Assembly (NCBI GenBank): GCA_038223055.1
Contig: JBBRHF010000046.1
Location: 1 to 24,887, forward strand
Direction of reading: 5' to 3'
DNA from: JBBRHF01 sp038223055
GTDB lineage: Bacteria; Actinomycetota; Actinomycetes; JACCUZ01
DNA length: 24,887 bases
Below are positions 1 to 7,629 of this stretch, in pieces. The notes under the pieces are model-generated. The model made no database searches and was not told where the DNA came from. It saw nothing but the letters and a program-made list of their open reading frames with translations. Positions within the stretch are counted from its first letter, which is position 1; the number at the start of each line of letters is the position of its first letter. A program made the translations under genes and the position numbers.

Positions 1-1
1 C

Positions 2-2143
2 TCCGCGCCGTCCTACAGCATCAAGAAGCTCGAGCCGCTCTACATGGGCGACGATCTGCGTGAGGGGGAAGTGACCGACGCGGCGGCATCGATCGTCGAG
101 TACCACGCCTTCTGCCAGGCCCGGGACAGCGGCGATGCCGAGGGTGCCGCCAAGCTGCTGGACGAGATCCGCGACTACAACCGCTACGACTGCGAGAGCA
201 CCCGCCGGCTGCGTGACTGGCTGCTCGAGCGGGCCGCCGAGCACGGCGTGACGCACCGCATCGCGGATCCCGCGGAGGCAAAGCCGTCCGATCTCGAGTT
301 GACGACGCTTGAGGTGCGGCTGCGTGAAGGCCTGCCCGAGACCGGGCGCACCCCGGACGAGCAGGCGCGGGCCATGCTGGCCGCCGCGATCGGTTACAAC
401 CGGCGCGAGCACAAGCCCTTCTGGTGGGCCCACTTCGATCGCCTGTCCTCGGCGCTGACCGACTGGCGCGATGAGCGTGACGTCTTCGTGGTGGAGTCCG
501 CCGACGTGCTCACTGCCTGGGCGAAGCCGACCCCGCGATCGAGCCCCCATCGCCATGTGCGCCTGGTCGGTAGCTGGGGTGCGGGCAGCGTGGTGCGCGA
601 CGGCGCCCAGGTGAGCACCGTCTACGCGAACCCCGTGGACGGAGCACACGACGTACCCGCCAACGCATCGCTGGGTTGCTCGCGCAGCGGCGTCGTGGTC
701 GTCTCCCGTGGACACGACCACGACGGTCGCGACGTCCTGGTGCTCGACGAGACATTGACGAAGGACTGCGCTCCTTATGACCAGCTTCCCGACGCCGTCG
801 TTCCCGGGCCACCGCCAGGCACTGGTGGCATCGACGCGGCCGTCCAGGAACTGGCCCATGCTGTGCTCACGCGCGGACTACATCCGCAGCCCGGACTCGA
901 CGTCCTGCGCCGCACTCCACCCCGCCTCAGTGGGAGAGGACTGCCGCGCAGTGGGGATTCGGTCGACGACATCTTCGACGCTGTCCGCGCCCTCGACCGC
1001 TCGTACGTCGCCATCCAGGGGCCGCCGGGCGCCGGCAAGACGTACGTCGGGTCGCACGTCGTGGCGCGGCTGGTGCGCGACCATGGCTGGAAGGTCGGGG
1101 TGGTCGCCCAGGGCCACGCGGTGGTGGAGCACATGCTCGACGCGATCGTGCGGGCAGGGCTGCCCGGCTCGGTGGTCGCCAAGAAGGTCGGCGACGTAGG
1201 CGCGTCCCGCGCCTGGACCGGGATCAAGGACAGTGGCTACGCGAAGTTCCTCGAGGAGAAGAGCACCGGCTGCGTGGTCGGCGGCACCGCGTGGGACTTC
1301 GTCAACACCAAGCGGATCGACCGGGACTCGCTGGACCTCCTGGTCATCGACGAGGCCGGTCAGTTCTCGCTCGCGCACACGCTCGCCGTCTCGGTGGCAG
1401 CGCAGAGGCTACTCCTGCTCGGTGACCCCCAACAGTTGCCGCAGGTCAGCCAGGGCATCCACCCCGAGCCAGTCAACGACTCGGCACTGGGATGGCTCAT
1501 CGGTGAGCACGCAACCCTGCCTGAGGACTTCGGCTACTTCCTCGACCTCACCTGGCGCATGCACCCCGACCTGGCCGAGAAGGACTCGAAGCTCTCTTAC
1601 GAGGGCCGGCTACGAGCGCACCCGCGCACGGCTGCACGCGATCTAGCAGGCGTGGAGCCCGGCCTGTGCGTCGTGCGCCTCGACCACCAGGACTGTTCCG
1701 TCGAATCCGTGGCGGAAGCCGACGAGGTCGTCCGCCAGATCGAGAGCCTGGTCGGTACGCCGTGGACCGCGCCCGACATCTTCGAGGGCACGCGGCCGCT
1801 GATCGCCGAGGACTTCCTCGTCGTCGCGCCCTACAACGCCCAGGTGCACGCGGTCCGCCGGGCGCTGGACGAGCGTGGCTTCGCTGACGTGCTGGTCGGC
1901 ACGGTCGATAAGTTCCAGGGCCGAGAAGCGGCCGTCGTCATCGTGTCGATGACCGCATCGTCGATCGCCGACGTACCGCGTGGCATTGACTTCCTGCTCG
2001 ACCGCAACCGTGTCAACGTCGCGATCTCGCGGGGGCAGTGGCTGGCTGTCCTCATTCGCAGCGGTCGCTTGACCCAGTTCATGCCGACGTCCACCACGGG
2101 ACTGCTCCAGCTAGGAGCATTCGTCGGGCTCTGCGAGGACTAG
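2..2143 (+). CDS. RecB-like nuclease / SF1 helicase fusion, TM0106-like (5' partial)
   Basis: The frame is open to the left edge and reads SYSIKKLEPLYM before the first internal ATG (44), so the true start lies upstream and about 714 residues are visible. The beginning (counting from that ATG) carries YNRYDCES, the last motif of the RNase H-like nuclease domain of RecB/YprB-type proteins. The rest is a superfamily 1 helicase of the Upf1/Dna2 type: Walker A GPPGAGKT near residue 326, Walker B VIDEAGQ near 432, motif III LLGDPQQLPQV near 459, motif V VDKFQGREAAVV near 620 and motif VI NRVNVAISRG near 655. The order nuclease then helicase matches the TM0106 family, which is usually over 1,000 residues. 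It probably acts on DNA or RNA ends; its substrate is not known to me. The gene converges on an integrase gene and may be element cargo or the neighbouring chromosome. Confidence 0.85.
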   Translation, partial: SAPSYSIKKLEPLYMGDDLREGEVTDAAASIVEYHAFCQARDSGDAEGAAKLLDEIRDYNRYDCESTRRLRDWLLERAAEHGVTHRIADPAEAKPSDLELTTLEVRLREGLPETGRTPDEQARAMLAAAIGYNRREHKPFWWAHFDRLSSALTDWRDERDVFVVESADVLTAWAKPTPRSSPHRHVRLVGSWGAGSVVRDGAQVSTVYANPVDGAHDVPANASLGCSRSGVVVVSRGHDHDGRDVLVLDETLTKDCAPYDQLPDAVVPGPPPGTGGIDAAVQELAHAVLTRGLHPQPGLDVLRRTPPRLSGRGLPRSGDSVDDIFDAVRALDRSYVAIQGPPGAGKTYVGSHVVARLVRDHGWKVGVVAQGHAVVEHMLDAIVRAGLPGSVVAKKVGDVGASRAWTGIKDSGYAKFLEEKSTGCVVGGTAWDFVNTKRIDRDSLDLLVIDEAGQFSLAHTLAVSVAAQRLLLLGDPQQLPQVSQGIHPEPVNDSALGWLIGEHATLPEDFGYFLDLTWRMHPDLAEKDSKLSYEGRLRAHPRTAARDLAGVEPGLCVVRLDHQDCSVESVAEADEVVRQIESLVGTPWTAPDIFEGTRPLIAEDFLVVAPYNAQVHAVRRALDERGFADVLVGTVDKFQGREAAVVIVSMTASSIADVPRGIDFLLDRNRVNVAISRGQWLAVLIRSGRLTQFMPTSTTGLLQLGAFVGLCED

Positions 2144-2257
2144 AGCCACGAATCACCGAATGTCCTTTCGACGTCAGCCATGGCGCAGCGGGAAGGCTAG
2201 CGCGCGTCGCGGTATCGGATGGGGTAGTCGCCCTCGTGGTCGGTCGTGAGATTGGAA

Positions 2258-2276
2258 GTGAGGGCAAATCCCTCAC
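2258..2276. terminator. hairpin between convergent genes
   Basis: GTGAGGG, loop CAAAT, CCCTCAC form a perfect 7-bp stem in the gap between the convergent helicase and integrase genes. An alternative pairing uses TCGTGAG (2244-2250) with CTCACGA (2273-2279). There is no T-run on either side, so termination is inferred from position and symmetry only. Nothing else is recognised in 2144-2355. Confidence 0.4.
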
Positions 2277-2355
2277 GACACCGAGCGAATCGGAAGTTTC
2301 CGGCCTGACTCAGTAGCACTCGCGGTGCCCCCGACGGCGTCCAGAGGATTCGGGT

Positions 2356-3606
2356 TCAAATCTTGTCTGAGGCAATGTCGCTCGGCTTCCAGCCTCGTGC
2401 CTCAGCCCGCTTTCGAGCGAGCTCGGCAAGGCGACCGGAGGCAGCCCGCTGATAGCGCATGGCCGCCTGATTGGTGGAGTGCCCGCCGAGCGCCATGAGC
2501 TCAGCGAGCGTGGCTCCGTGTCGGGCGGCCTCGGTGAGAGCTCCGTGTCTGAGGTCGTGGAAGCGGAGATCTTCTCGGCCGGCGAGGCGCCGCGCTTCGT
2601 ACCAGCCCCAGCCCGTGGTGTCGGGTTTGCCGCGGCGCTTCTTGGTGACCTTGCCGTAGAACGCGCTGGGGGAGAGGTGTTCGCTGTTGAGGCCGGGGAA
2701 CAAGAGCCCCTGGGCGCCCGGAGCTGCGTGCTGCGCAAGATGGTCGCGCACGGCGTCCAGGATGTCAGGTGGAATCGGCACGTCGCGGATTCCGGCCTCG
2801 CTTTTAGGGGCTTTGGCGACGACGCCGGCCGAGCGAGAGCGGACGACGCCGCGGCGTACGCGGATCACTGCGTTGGCGACGTCGATGTCTGAGCGCCGGA
2901 GTTCAGCCAACTCACCGAAGCGGAGCGCGCACGCGTCAGCAAGAAGCACCATCAGCTGGTGACGCTCGGAGATGGCCGCCACGATGGTCGCGACCTCTTG
3001 GGCACTGGCCGGTCGGATCCGGCGCTTGGTGCCCGACGAGCCCCCCCCGGAGATCCCGCAGGGGTTGTACGGAACGAGGGGACGGCCGCTGTTCTTGGTC
3101 GGGTCAGCAGCCGTCCGCATGATCGCCCGGAGCAGCGAGTAGGCGTGCGCCTGGTACGTCGGGGTGTCCGGGGCAGCCGTGTCGTACCACTGGGCGACTG
3201 CCTCGGGGGAGATCGCTTTGAGCTCGACGTCTTCGAAGGTCGGGAGGATGAGGCGGTCGAGCAGATCTTGGTAATGGTCCCGGGTGCGGTCGGCCAGGGG
3301 CTGACCCTTCACCTTCCGGGCGACCAACCAACGAGGAGCGTATTCACCCATGGTCGGCGACTTCTCGCGCCGGTTGGCTTGGCGGTCGGCAGGGCAGGTC
3401 CAGTCACCGTTCGTGATGAAGCGCCGCTCGTCAACGAGCCACGCTTCCGCGTCTGCTCTGGCCGTAAAGGTGTGCGGGGCGCTGTGGCGAAACGGGAGAC
3501 CAGCGTCTGTCTGACGACCGTCGGGATCTGCATAGCGCGCCCGGTAGCGTCCGCTTGGTAGTTTGGTGATCTGTCCGAAATTCCGCCGCTCGACTGCGCG
3601 TGCCAC
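2356..3606 (-). CDS. int: tyrosine-type site-specific recombinase (integrase)
   Basis: This is a phage- or ICE-type integrase. Counted from an upstream TTG (420-residue version), the catalytic residues are Arg233 in ALRFGELAEL, His354/Arg357 in FHDLRHGALT, His380 in LGGHST and the nucleophile Tyr389 in MRYQRA. The N-terminal 75 residues (GQITKLPSGRYRARYADPDG) form the arm-binding domain typical of actinobacterial integrases, followed by a SAM-like core-binding domain at about 90-185. I chose GTG at 3606, giving MARAVERRNFGQ and 416 aa with a weak GGGG six bases upstream; the TTG at 3618 is the alternative. The gene starts about 157 bp from the tRNA-type att core (3763-3789) and points away from it. 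No excisionase gene is visible. The catalytic set is complete, so the enzyme may be active. Confidence 0.93.
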   Translation of the reverse strand: MARAVERRNFGQITKLPSGRYRARYADPDGRQTDAGLPFRHSAPHTFTARADAEAWLVDERRFITNGDWTCPADRQANRREKSPTMGEYAPRWLVARKVKGQPLADRTRDHYQDLLDRLILPTFEDVELKAISPEAVAQWYDTAAPDTPTYQAHAYSLLRAIMRTAADPTKNSGRPLVPYNPCGISGGGSSGTKRRIRPASAQEVATIVAAISERHQLMVLLADACALRFGELAELRRSDIDVANAVIRVRRGVVRSRSAGVVAKAPKSEAGIRDVPIPPDILDAVRDHLAQHAAPGAQGLLFPGLNSEHLSPSAFYGKVTKKRRGKPDTTGWGWYEARRLAGREDLRFHDLRHGALTEAARHGATLAELMALGGHSTNQAAMRYQRAASGRLAELARKRAEARGWKPSDIASDKI

Positions 3607-3625
3607 CGCTGGCCCCAATCCGTTT

Positions 3626-3646
3626 CGTGTCCACTACGTGTCCACT
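3626..3646 (+). repeat. tandem CGTGTCCACT, candidate integrase arm sites
   Basis: CGTGTCCACT occurs at 3626-3635 and again at 3637-3646, an 11-bp period (about one helical turn) just upstream of the integrase start. The nonamer GTGTCCACT resembles GTGACCACT near the att core. Binding by the integrase is inferred from position. Confidence 0.45.
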
Positions 3647-3722
3647 GACAGGGTATTCCTGCCTCTGATTGCCCACCAGTCGGTCACGACGTTGGATCAC
3701 ATAACCGCAGGTCAGGCTCCTA

Positions 3723-3751
3723 ATGACCACTCAGGGGCACTAGTGACCACT
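3723..3751 (+). repeat. direct repeat TGACCACT, candidate integrase arm sites
   Basis: TGACCACT is present at 3724-3731 and 3744-3751, exactly 20 bp apart, 12 to 40 bp from the att core. With the pair at 3626-3646 the shared pattern is (A/G)TG(A/T)CCACT, four copies between the integrase gene and the core. This layout fits arm-type sites of a tyrosine recombinase but is not proof. Confidence 0.45.
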
Positions 3752-3754
3752 GGG

Positions 3755-6103
3755 CTAGCAGTCTGGTTCGAACCCAGTATCGCCCACCACGTTTCTGCGC
3801 GAACCGAGCCAGGTCAGGTCGGCTTGGTCACGCTGGCGGGCCTCGCGTTCGCGTTCGAAGAGGGCGTCGGTCTTCGTCAGGATCAGCGTGTAGGGTCGTC
3901 CGCTGCGTCGGGTCTGATGGCGCACCGGCACCTCGGCCTGGTCGATCCTGCTGTGGACGTGGCGTCGGCGTTGCTCTGCGAGCGGCCACTCAAGAAGGTG
4001 CCGCGCCGGGTCGGCCAGGAATGCGCCCAGGGTTGCGCACAGTTCGCAGTGGCATCCCTTCGGAACCTCGATCGCCCAGTCATCGGCGACCCGCTCCGGC
4101 CGGGCGAGCCGAGCCTCAAGCCGGCTGGCGCAGCGCCGGGCGACGACGTCGAGTGCTGACTCGCCGCGGTCCTGCGGCTTGGCCGGAGGGGCTGCCCTTA
4201 GCGCGGAGATCGCCCAGACGACCAGGTCGTCGTTGTCCTGGCACAGGAACGCCACCACCTCGTCGCGCAGATCCGTCGCCCCGCTGATTGCGGTGCCCAC
4301 GAGCACGCCGGCGAGGGGTGGCCCGAGTTCGTTCAGTGCCTCGCGCCGGTATCTCGGCGCGGTGATGTGAAGGAGCAGGCTTGCCCACTCGCGTAGCTGC
4401 GTCCAGGCACTGGCTGACAGCAGCCCGGCCGTCGACGCGCCGGCCTTGGGCGTCGCGCGCAGCGCCCTGCACACTGCGGGCAGCGATTCGAGCCAGGCTG
4501 CGCTCTGGGGATCCCACGAAGAGTCCGGTGGTCGGTCGCGGCCGAACCAGACCTCGACCAGATCGTGGGTCCACGGCTCGCCATAGTGTGCGGCGAGTTT
4601 GGCGAGCGGCGCCGCGTTGGCGTGGGTCAGCGTCTCAGCCTGGAACGGCGCGAGGAGCATGGCGGCGATCCCGGGCTCGTCGATGTCCCGGGCGACCGTG
4701 AGCGCCTTGTCCAGGAGTTGCTTGCCGTTCACGGGGATGCTCCAGATGGACGCCATGGTGGCGGCGCTCGCCCGTGCCCCTGCCCCGTCCCCCGCCCGGA
4801 CCAGGTCGGCGAGCCGGTCGAGGGCCCATCCTGGCGATGCCTCGGCGCGGATCGCAAAGGCCCGCCGGCGCGGCCACAGCACGATCGCCGCTCTGCGGTA
4901 CCAGCGGTCCAGCGTATTGCCGTAGTTACCCATGTATCCCTCGTACGACGACTCGCGGGGCGCCAGATCCGCGGTGGGCGTCGTCGCGCACACCTCGTCG
5001 TCGGAGATGGTCAACGAGGTGGGCGTCGCCTCCTCCGACTCGTCCAGCCAGCAGTCGAGGCTGGTCGTCGAATCGATGAGTTCCTGGAGCTCATAGTCCT
5101 CCGGTGAGTCGTCGCCGTCGTACCCGTCGTCTTCGTCTTCGTCCTCTTCCCAGTAGCGGCCGCGCCCTCGCCCCCTTGACGGCTCGGCCTCCTCCGCGCT
5201 CCACGTCTCGTGCACCTCCACGAGTGCCAGGGCCACCTCGCATTCGGCGGCGTCTGCTGCCGCCCGAACGGTGGCGGCGCGGCCGGCGTCGCTTCCCTTG
5301 AGTCGGGCCCAGCGGAGCGCGTGCTGGGTGTATTCGTGGTCGAGGAGGTAGACCAGGCGGGCTGGCTCGTCGGACTCGTCGAAGTGTTCGTCCAGGCAGC
5401 GGGCCAGTTCGGCGGCCAGCCCCGCGTCCGCCCCGCCGGCGGCCGAAGCGACCGTGTCGCCCTCAAGGAGCAGGTTGTAGGTCAGTACGACGCGGTGGCC
5501 CGAGGTCACGGGCCGGACATGGTGGCGGCAGTCCGCGTAGAAGGCGACGAATGACAGCAGGTCCTTCGACGACCGGTAGGTGGCGGTTCGACCGGCGTGC
5601 TCGATCACGAGCACGCCCCCCTTGGACGCGGATGGGAGCATCACGACCAGGGTTCCGACCATGCCGTCGGCCTTCTCCGAGTCCTGGTGCGGGGCAAAGA
5701 ACTGGCCCGGTGCGTAGACCAGCATCGAGTGGAAGGCGGCGGTCAGCTCGCACCCTGCCGGCAGGTCGAGGTCGGCGCGCAGGCGATCGAGAACAGGTCG
5801 CACGGTGGCGTTCCACTGCCGCTTGTCGATCTTTATGCGGCGCGTCGGGATCTCCCACGTGTCGCGGACCTTGGCGTCCGTCAGCGTCTGCTCGCCCTTG
5901 CCGAACCGGGCCGGCCGGCCCACCTGGCAGAGTTCCCTGGCCTGCCTGGCGGAGACGGGCAGGTCGATCGGGCCGACGCCTCGCACCTCCAGCCTCAGCC
6001 CGTCCGGGGGCGCGCTGCGTCGTGCACTGAACGCGCCGGCAGCCACCGCGTCGCCCAGAAGGCTCGCAAACCGGTCACGCGCGAACGTCGCAGGCGCAGA
6101 CAT
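3755..6103 (-). CDS. large 2OG-Fe(II) oxygenase-domain protein
   Basis: 782 aa. The first 215 residues are a prolyl-4-hydroxylase-type 2-oxoglutarate/Fe(II) dioxygenase domain: the HxD pair is His139/Asp141 in FAPHQDSEK, the distal iron ligand is His194 or His195 in CRHHVRPV, and Arg204 in GHRVVLTYN would bind 2-oxoglutarate. A strongly acidic stretch (EEDEDEDDGYDGDD) lies around residue 320, and a long, probably helical C-terminal part has no motif I recognise. The substrate is unknown. AGGG lies about 7 bases before the ATG. The last codons (GDTGFEP) are the antisense of the tRNA-Val fragment at 3763-3789, and the TAG stop (3755-3757) falls beyond the core on the element side, so the end of this gene was probably reset by integration. 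It is divergent from the unknown gene at 6233. Confidence 0.85.
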   Translation of the reverse strand: MSAPATFARDRFASLLGDAVAAGAFSARRSAPPDGLRLEVRGVGPIDLPVSARQARELCQVGRPARFGKGEQTLTDAKVRDTWEIPTRRIKIDKRQWNATVRPVLDRLRADLDLPAGCELTAAFHSMLVYAPGQFFAPHQDSEKADGMVGTLVVMLPSASKGGVLVIEHAGRTATYRSSKDLLSFVAFYADCRHHVRPVTSGHRVVLTYNLLLEGDTVASAAGGADAGLAAELARCLDEHFDESDEPARLVYLLDHEYTQHALRWARLKGSDAGRAATVRAAADAAECEVALALVEVHETWSAEEAEPSRGRGRGRYWEEDEDEDDGYDGDDSPEDYELQELIDSTTSLDCWLDESEEATPTSLTISDDEVCATTPTADLAPRESSYEGYMGNYGNTLDRWYRRAAIVLWPRRRAFAIRAEASPGWALDRLADLVRAGDGAGARASAATMASIWSIPVNGKQLLDKALTVARDIDEPGIAAMLLAPFQAETLTHANAAPLAKLAAHYGEPWTHDLVEVWFGRDRPPDSSWDPQSAAWLESLPAVCRALRATPKAGASTAGLLSASAWTQLREWASLLLHITAPRYRREALNELGPPLAGVLVGTAISGATDLRDEVVAFLCQDNDDLVVWAISALRAAPPAKPQDRGESALDVVARRCASRLEARLARPERVADDWAIEVPKGCHCELCATLGAFLADPARHLLEWPLAEQRRRHVHSRIDQAEVPVRHQTRRSGRPYTLILTKTDALFEREREARQRDQADLTWLGSRRNVVGDTGFEPDC
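3763..3789 (+). other. attR: attachment site: 3' fragment of a tRNA-Val gene
   Basis: The 27 bases hold a T-arm (CTGG, loop TTCGAAC, CCAG), the acceptor 3' strand ATCGCCC, discriminator A and CCA. As I recall, this 3' end matches actinobacterial tRNA-Val genes. The matching GGGCGAT acceptor 5' strand and the D and anticodon arms are absent upstream, so this is not a tRNA gene. Elements that use a tRNA 3' end leave an intact tRNA at one end and a bare 3' fragment at the other. With the tRNA on the plus strand, the element lies to the left and this is its right end. An adjacent integrase gene supports this. No second copy was found in the window. Confidence 0.75.
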
Positions 6104-6220
6104 GGCGGCACCCTAACTCGCCCGGACGAGGCGCGGGCGTCATTCCGGTCGCGGGTACGTCGACGGGGGCCGCAGTGGGGGCGCTGGACCTCACGTCGCA
6201 TCCCGGTCCGCCCGCCGAAC

Positions 6221-6226
6221 TATCGT
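6221..6226 (+). promoter_or_regulatory. -10 box for a probable leaderless transcript
   Basis: TATCGT fits the actinobacterial TAnnnT -10 consensus and ends six bases before the GTG at 6233, the spacing expected when transcription begins at the start codon. No Shine-Dalgarno sequence is placed to serve that GTG. Confidence 0.45.
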
Positions 6227-6232
6227 GTCAGG

Positions 6233-7567
6233 GTGCCGGTATCGCGAAAGCGCAAGAAGAATCGCAAGTCAGGTCAAAAGTCCAGGTCTGCGAAGTTCGG
6301 GCCACCGACGTACTCGCCGGGTGTTGGATTCGAAGCCCGGCCGCAGGAGCTGGCCAGCGCGTTGTCGGGGCTGGCAGAGTTGCGGCAGCAACTGCACGCG
6401 CGTCGTATGTCCCTTGCCGAGGCGGCGGCCGAGCCCTTGATCGCCGGGTTGGTCGGGTTCGCGGCGGCCCGGTCCGATCCCGATCTTGAAGAGGAGCTGT
6501 GCGTGCGGATCGGGCGGGCGTTAGCCGAGCTGGATGAGGGGCCGATCAAGGATCATGTCAACCCCATCGCGTTCGCCGAGGCCGTCATCGACGCTGCTGG
6601 GAAAGCCGTCGGTGCCGCGCTGGTCGAGAAGGCGATCGGCTGGACGCACGCCTGGCGGGTGCTGACCGCCGTGACTGGCACCGTCCCCTATCCACTCAGC
6701 GAACAGGCTGCGGAGTCGATCGACGACCTGCGCGCAGGGCCCGGCGGGCGCCTACTTCCCAAGACACCCGCCGGCCCGACCGTGACCGGTTCGGTGTTGT
6801 GGACCCGGGACGGCTACGGCAGCCGGTTCGGGGTTGCCGCGCCGATTCGCACCGCAGAGGGGCCGGACCGCTGGTACCTGTGGGACATCGACGCCTGCGG
6901 CCACGACGCCTTTACCGTCCACAGCCGATACCACGCCACGCCCGACGAAGCGCTCGCCGACTGGCAGGCCGGCGTCGGCGCACCAGCCGCTGACGGGACC
7001 GCCTTCGCCCCGGTCGATGACATGGCACTGCTGGACGAGCTGATGCCGCGGGAGCGGCACATTTTGCGGCCCGGTGGTCAGAACGTCGAGCAATTCGCCG
7101 AGTACCACCGCAGCCAGCGACTGGCCGAAGCCGTGATCGACACGATCGAGCCGCACCGTGCACATCGGACGGCCGTGCAGGCCGACCTCGACCCAAAGAC
7201 CGCCGCAGCCGATTTCGCCGCCTGGTTGCGGGAGCACCCACCCGCCCGGACCGGGCTCGCCGACCGTGACGAGCTCCCCGAGGAACTGGCAGACTCCTGG
7301 CAGAGCGGCGGCCCCGCCGACCTCTACAGCACCTGCTCGCCGCACCGCGTCGCGCTCGCCGTGGCACACATCCGCGACTACTACCAGCAGGACTTCGCCG
7401 CGGAGCTCGTCGCCCTGCTCCCCGAGTGGGCCGCGTGGCTCGCCGACCGCGGCGCCACGCCCGCCCACGCCGCTGACCGCTGCCAGATCTATACCCACGG
7501 TGAACTCCACCCAGGTGTCGGTGCCGACGTCATGAGACCGACATACCTGGCCCGTGTCGCCGAGTAG
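6233..7567 (+). CDS. hypothetical protein, 444 aa
   Basis: I do not recognise this protein. The frame stays open to 5597, but upstream it only shadows the oxygenase gene. GTG 6233 gives a lysine/arginine-rich start (VSRKRKKNRKSGQKSRS) followed by FGPPTYSPGVGFE, a plausible natural N-terminus, and a -10 box sits just ahead of it. The body is soluble, alanine-rich and mostly helical by composition, with no signal peptide or membrane segment. A central part (about 180-260) is rich in tryptophan and aromatics (WYLWDIDACGHDAF). The basic N-terminus could bind nucleic acid, but that is a guess. It is divergent from the oxygenase gene and ends 62 bp before bioA. Base composition resembles its neighbours. 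Confidence 0.75.
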   Translation: MPVSRKRKKNRKSGQKSRSAKFGPPTYSPGVGFEARPQELASALSGLAELRQQLHARRMSLAEAAAEPLIAGLVGFAAARSDPDLEEELCVRIGRALAELDEGPIKDHVNPIAFAEAVIDAAGKAVGAALVEKAIGWTHAWRVLTAVTGTVPYPLSEQAAESIDDLRAGPGGRLLPKTPAGPTVTGSVLWTRDGYGSRFGVAAPIRTAEGPDRWYLWDIDACGHDAFTVHSRYHATPDEALADWQAGVGAPAADGTAFAPVDDMALLDELMPRERHILRPGGQNVEQFAEYHRSQRLAEAVIDTIEPHRAHRTAVQADLDPKTAAADFAAWLREHPPARTGLADRDELPEELADSWQSGGPADLYSTCSPHRVALAVAHIRDYYQQDFAAELVALLPEWAAWLADRGATPAHAADRCQIYTHGELHPGVGADVMRPTYLARVAE

Positions 7568-7629
7568 CGGCGGGGGTCGATCGTGCTCGGCTTTGTTCCC
7601 TTTGCCACATCCTGCGAGGATCGCCAACC

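Noticed and set aside
2340..2385. GGTTCAAATC as a tRNA T-loop or second att copy
   Set aside because: Flanks do not form a T-stem, it does not match the 27-bp core, and it lies in and just beyond the integrase coding end.
3763..3789. Intact tRNA gene
   Set aside because: Only the T-arm and acceptor 3' strand are present; the 5' acceptor strand, D arm and anticodon arm are absent upstream.
5597..6232. Longer start for the unknown gene at 6233
   Set aside because: The extra 212 codons lie opposite the oxygenase gene and its promoter region and have shadow-like composition.
7568..7629. BirA, BioR or BioQ operator ahead of bioA
   Set aside because: No palindrome of the kind bound by these regulators was seen; control of the biotin operon remains open.
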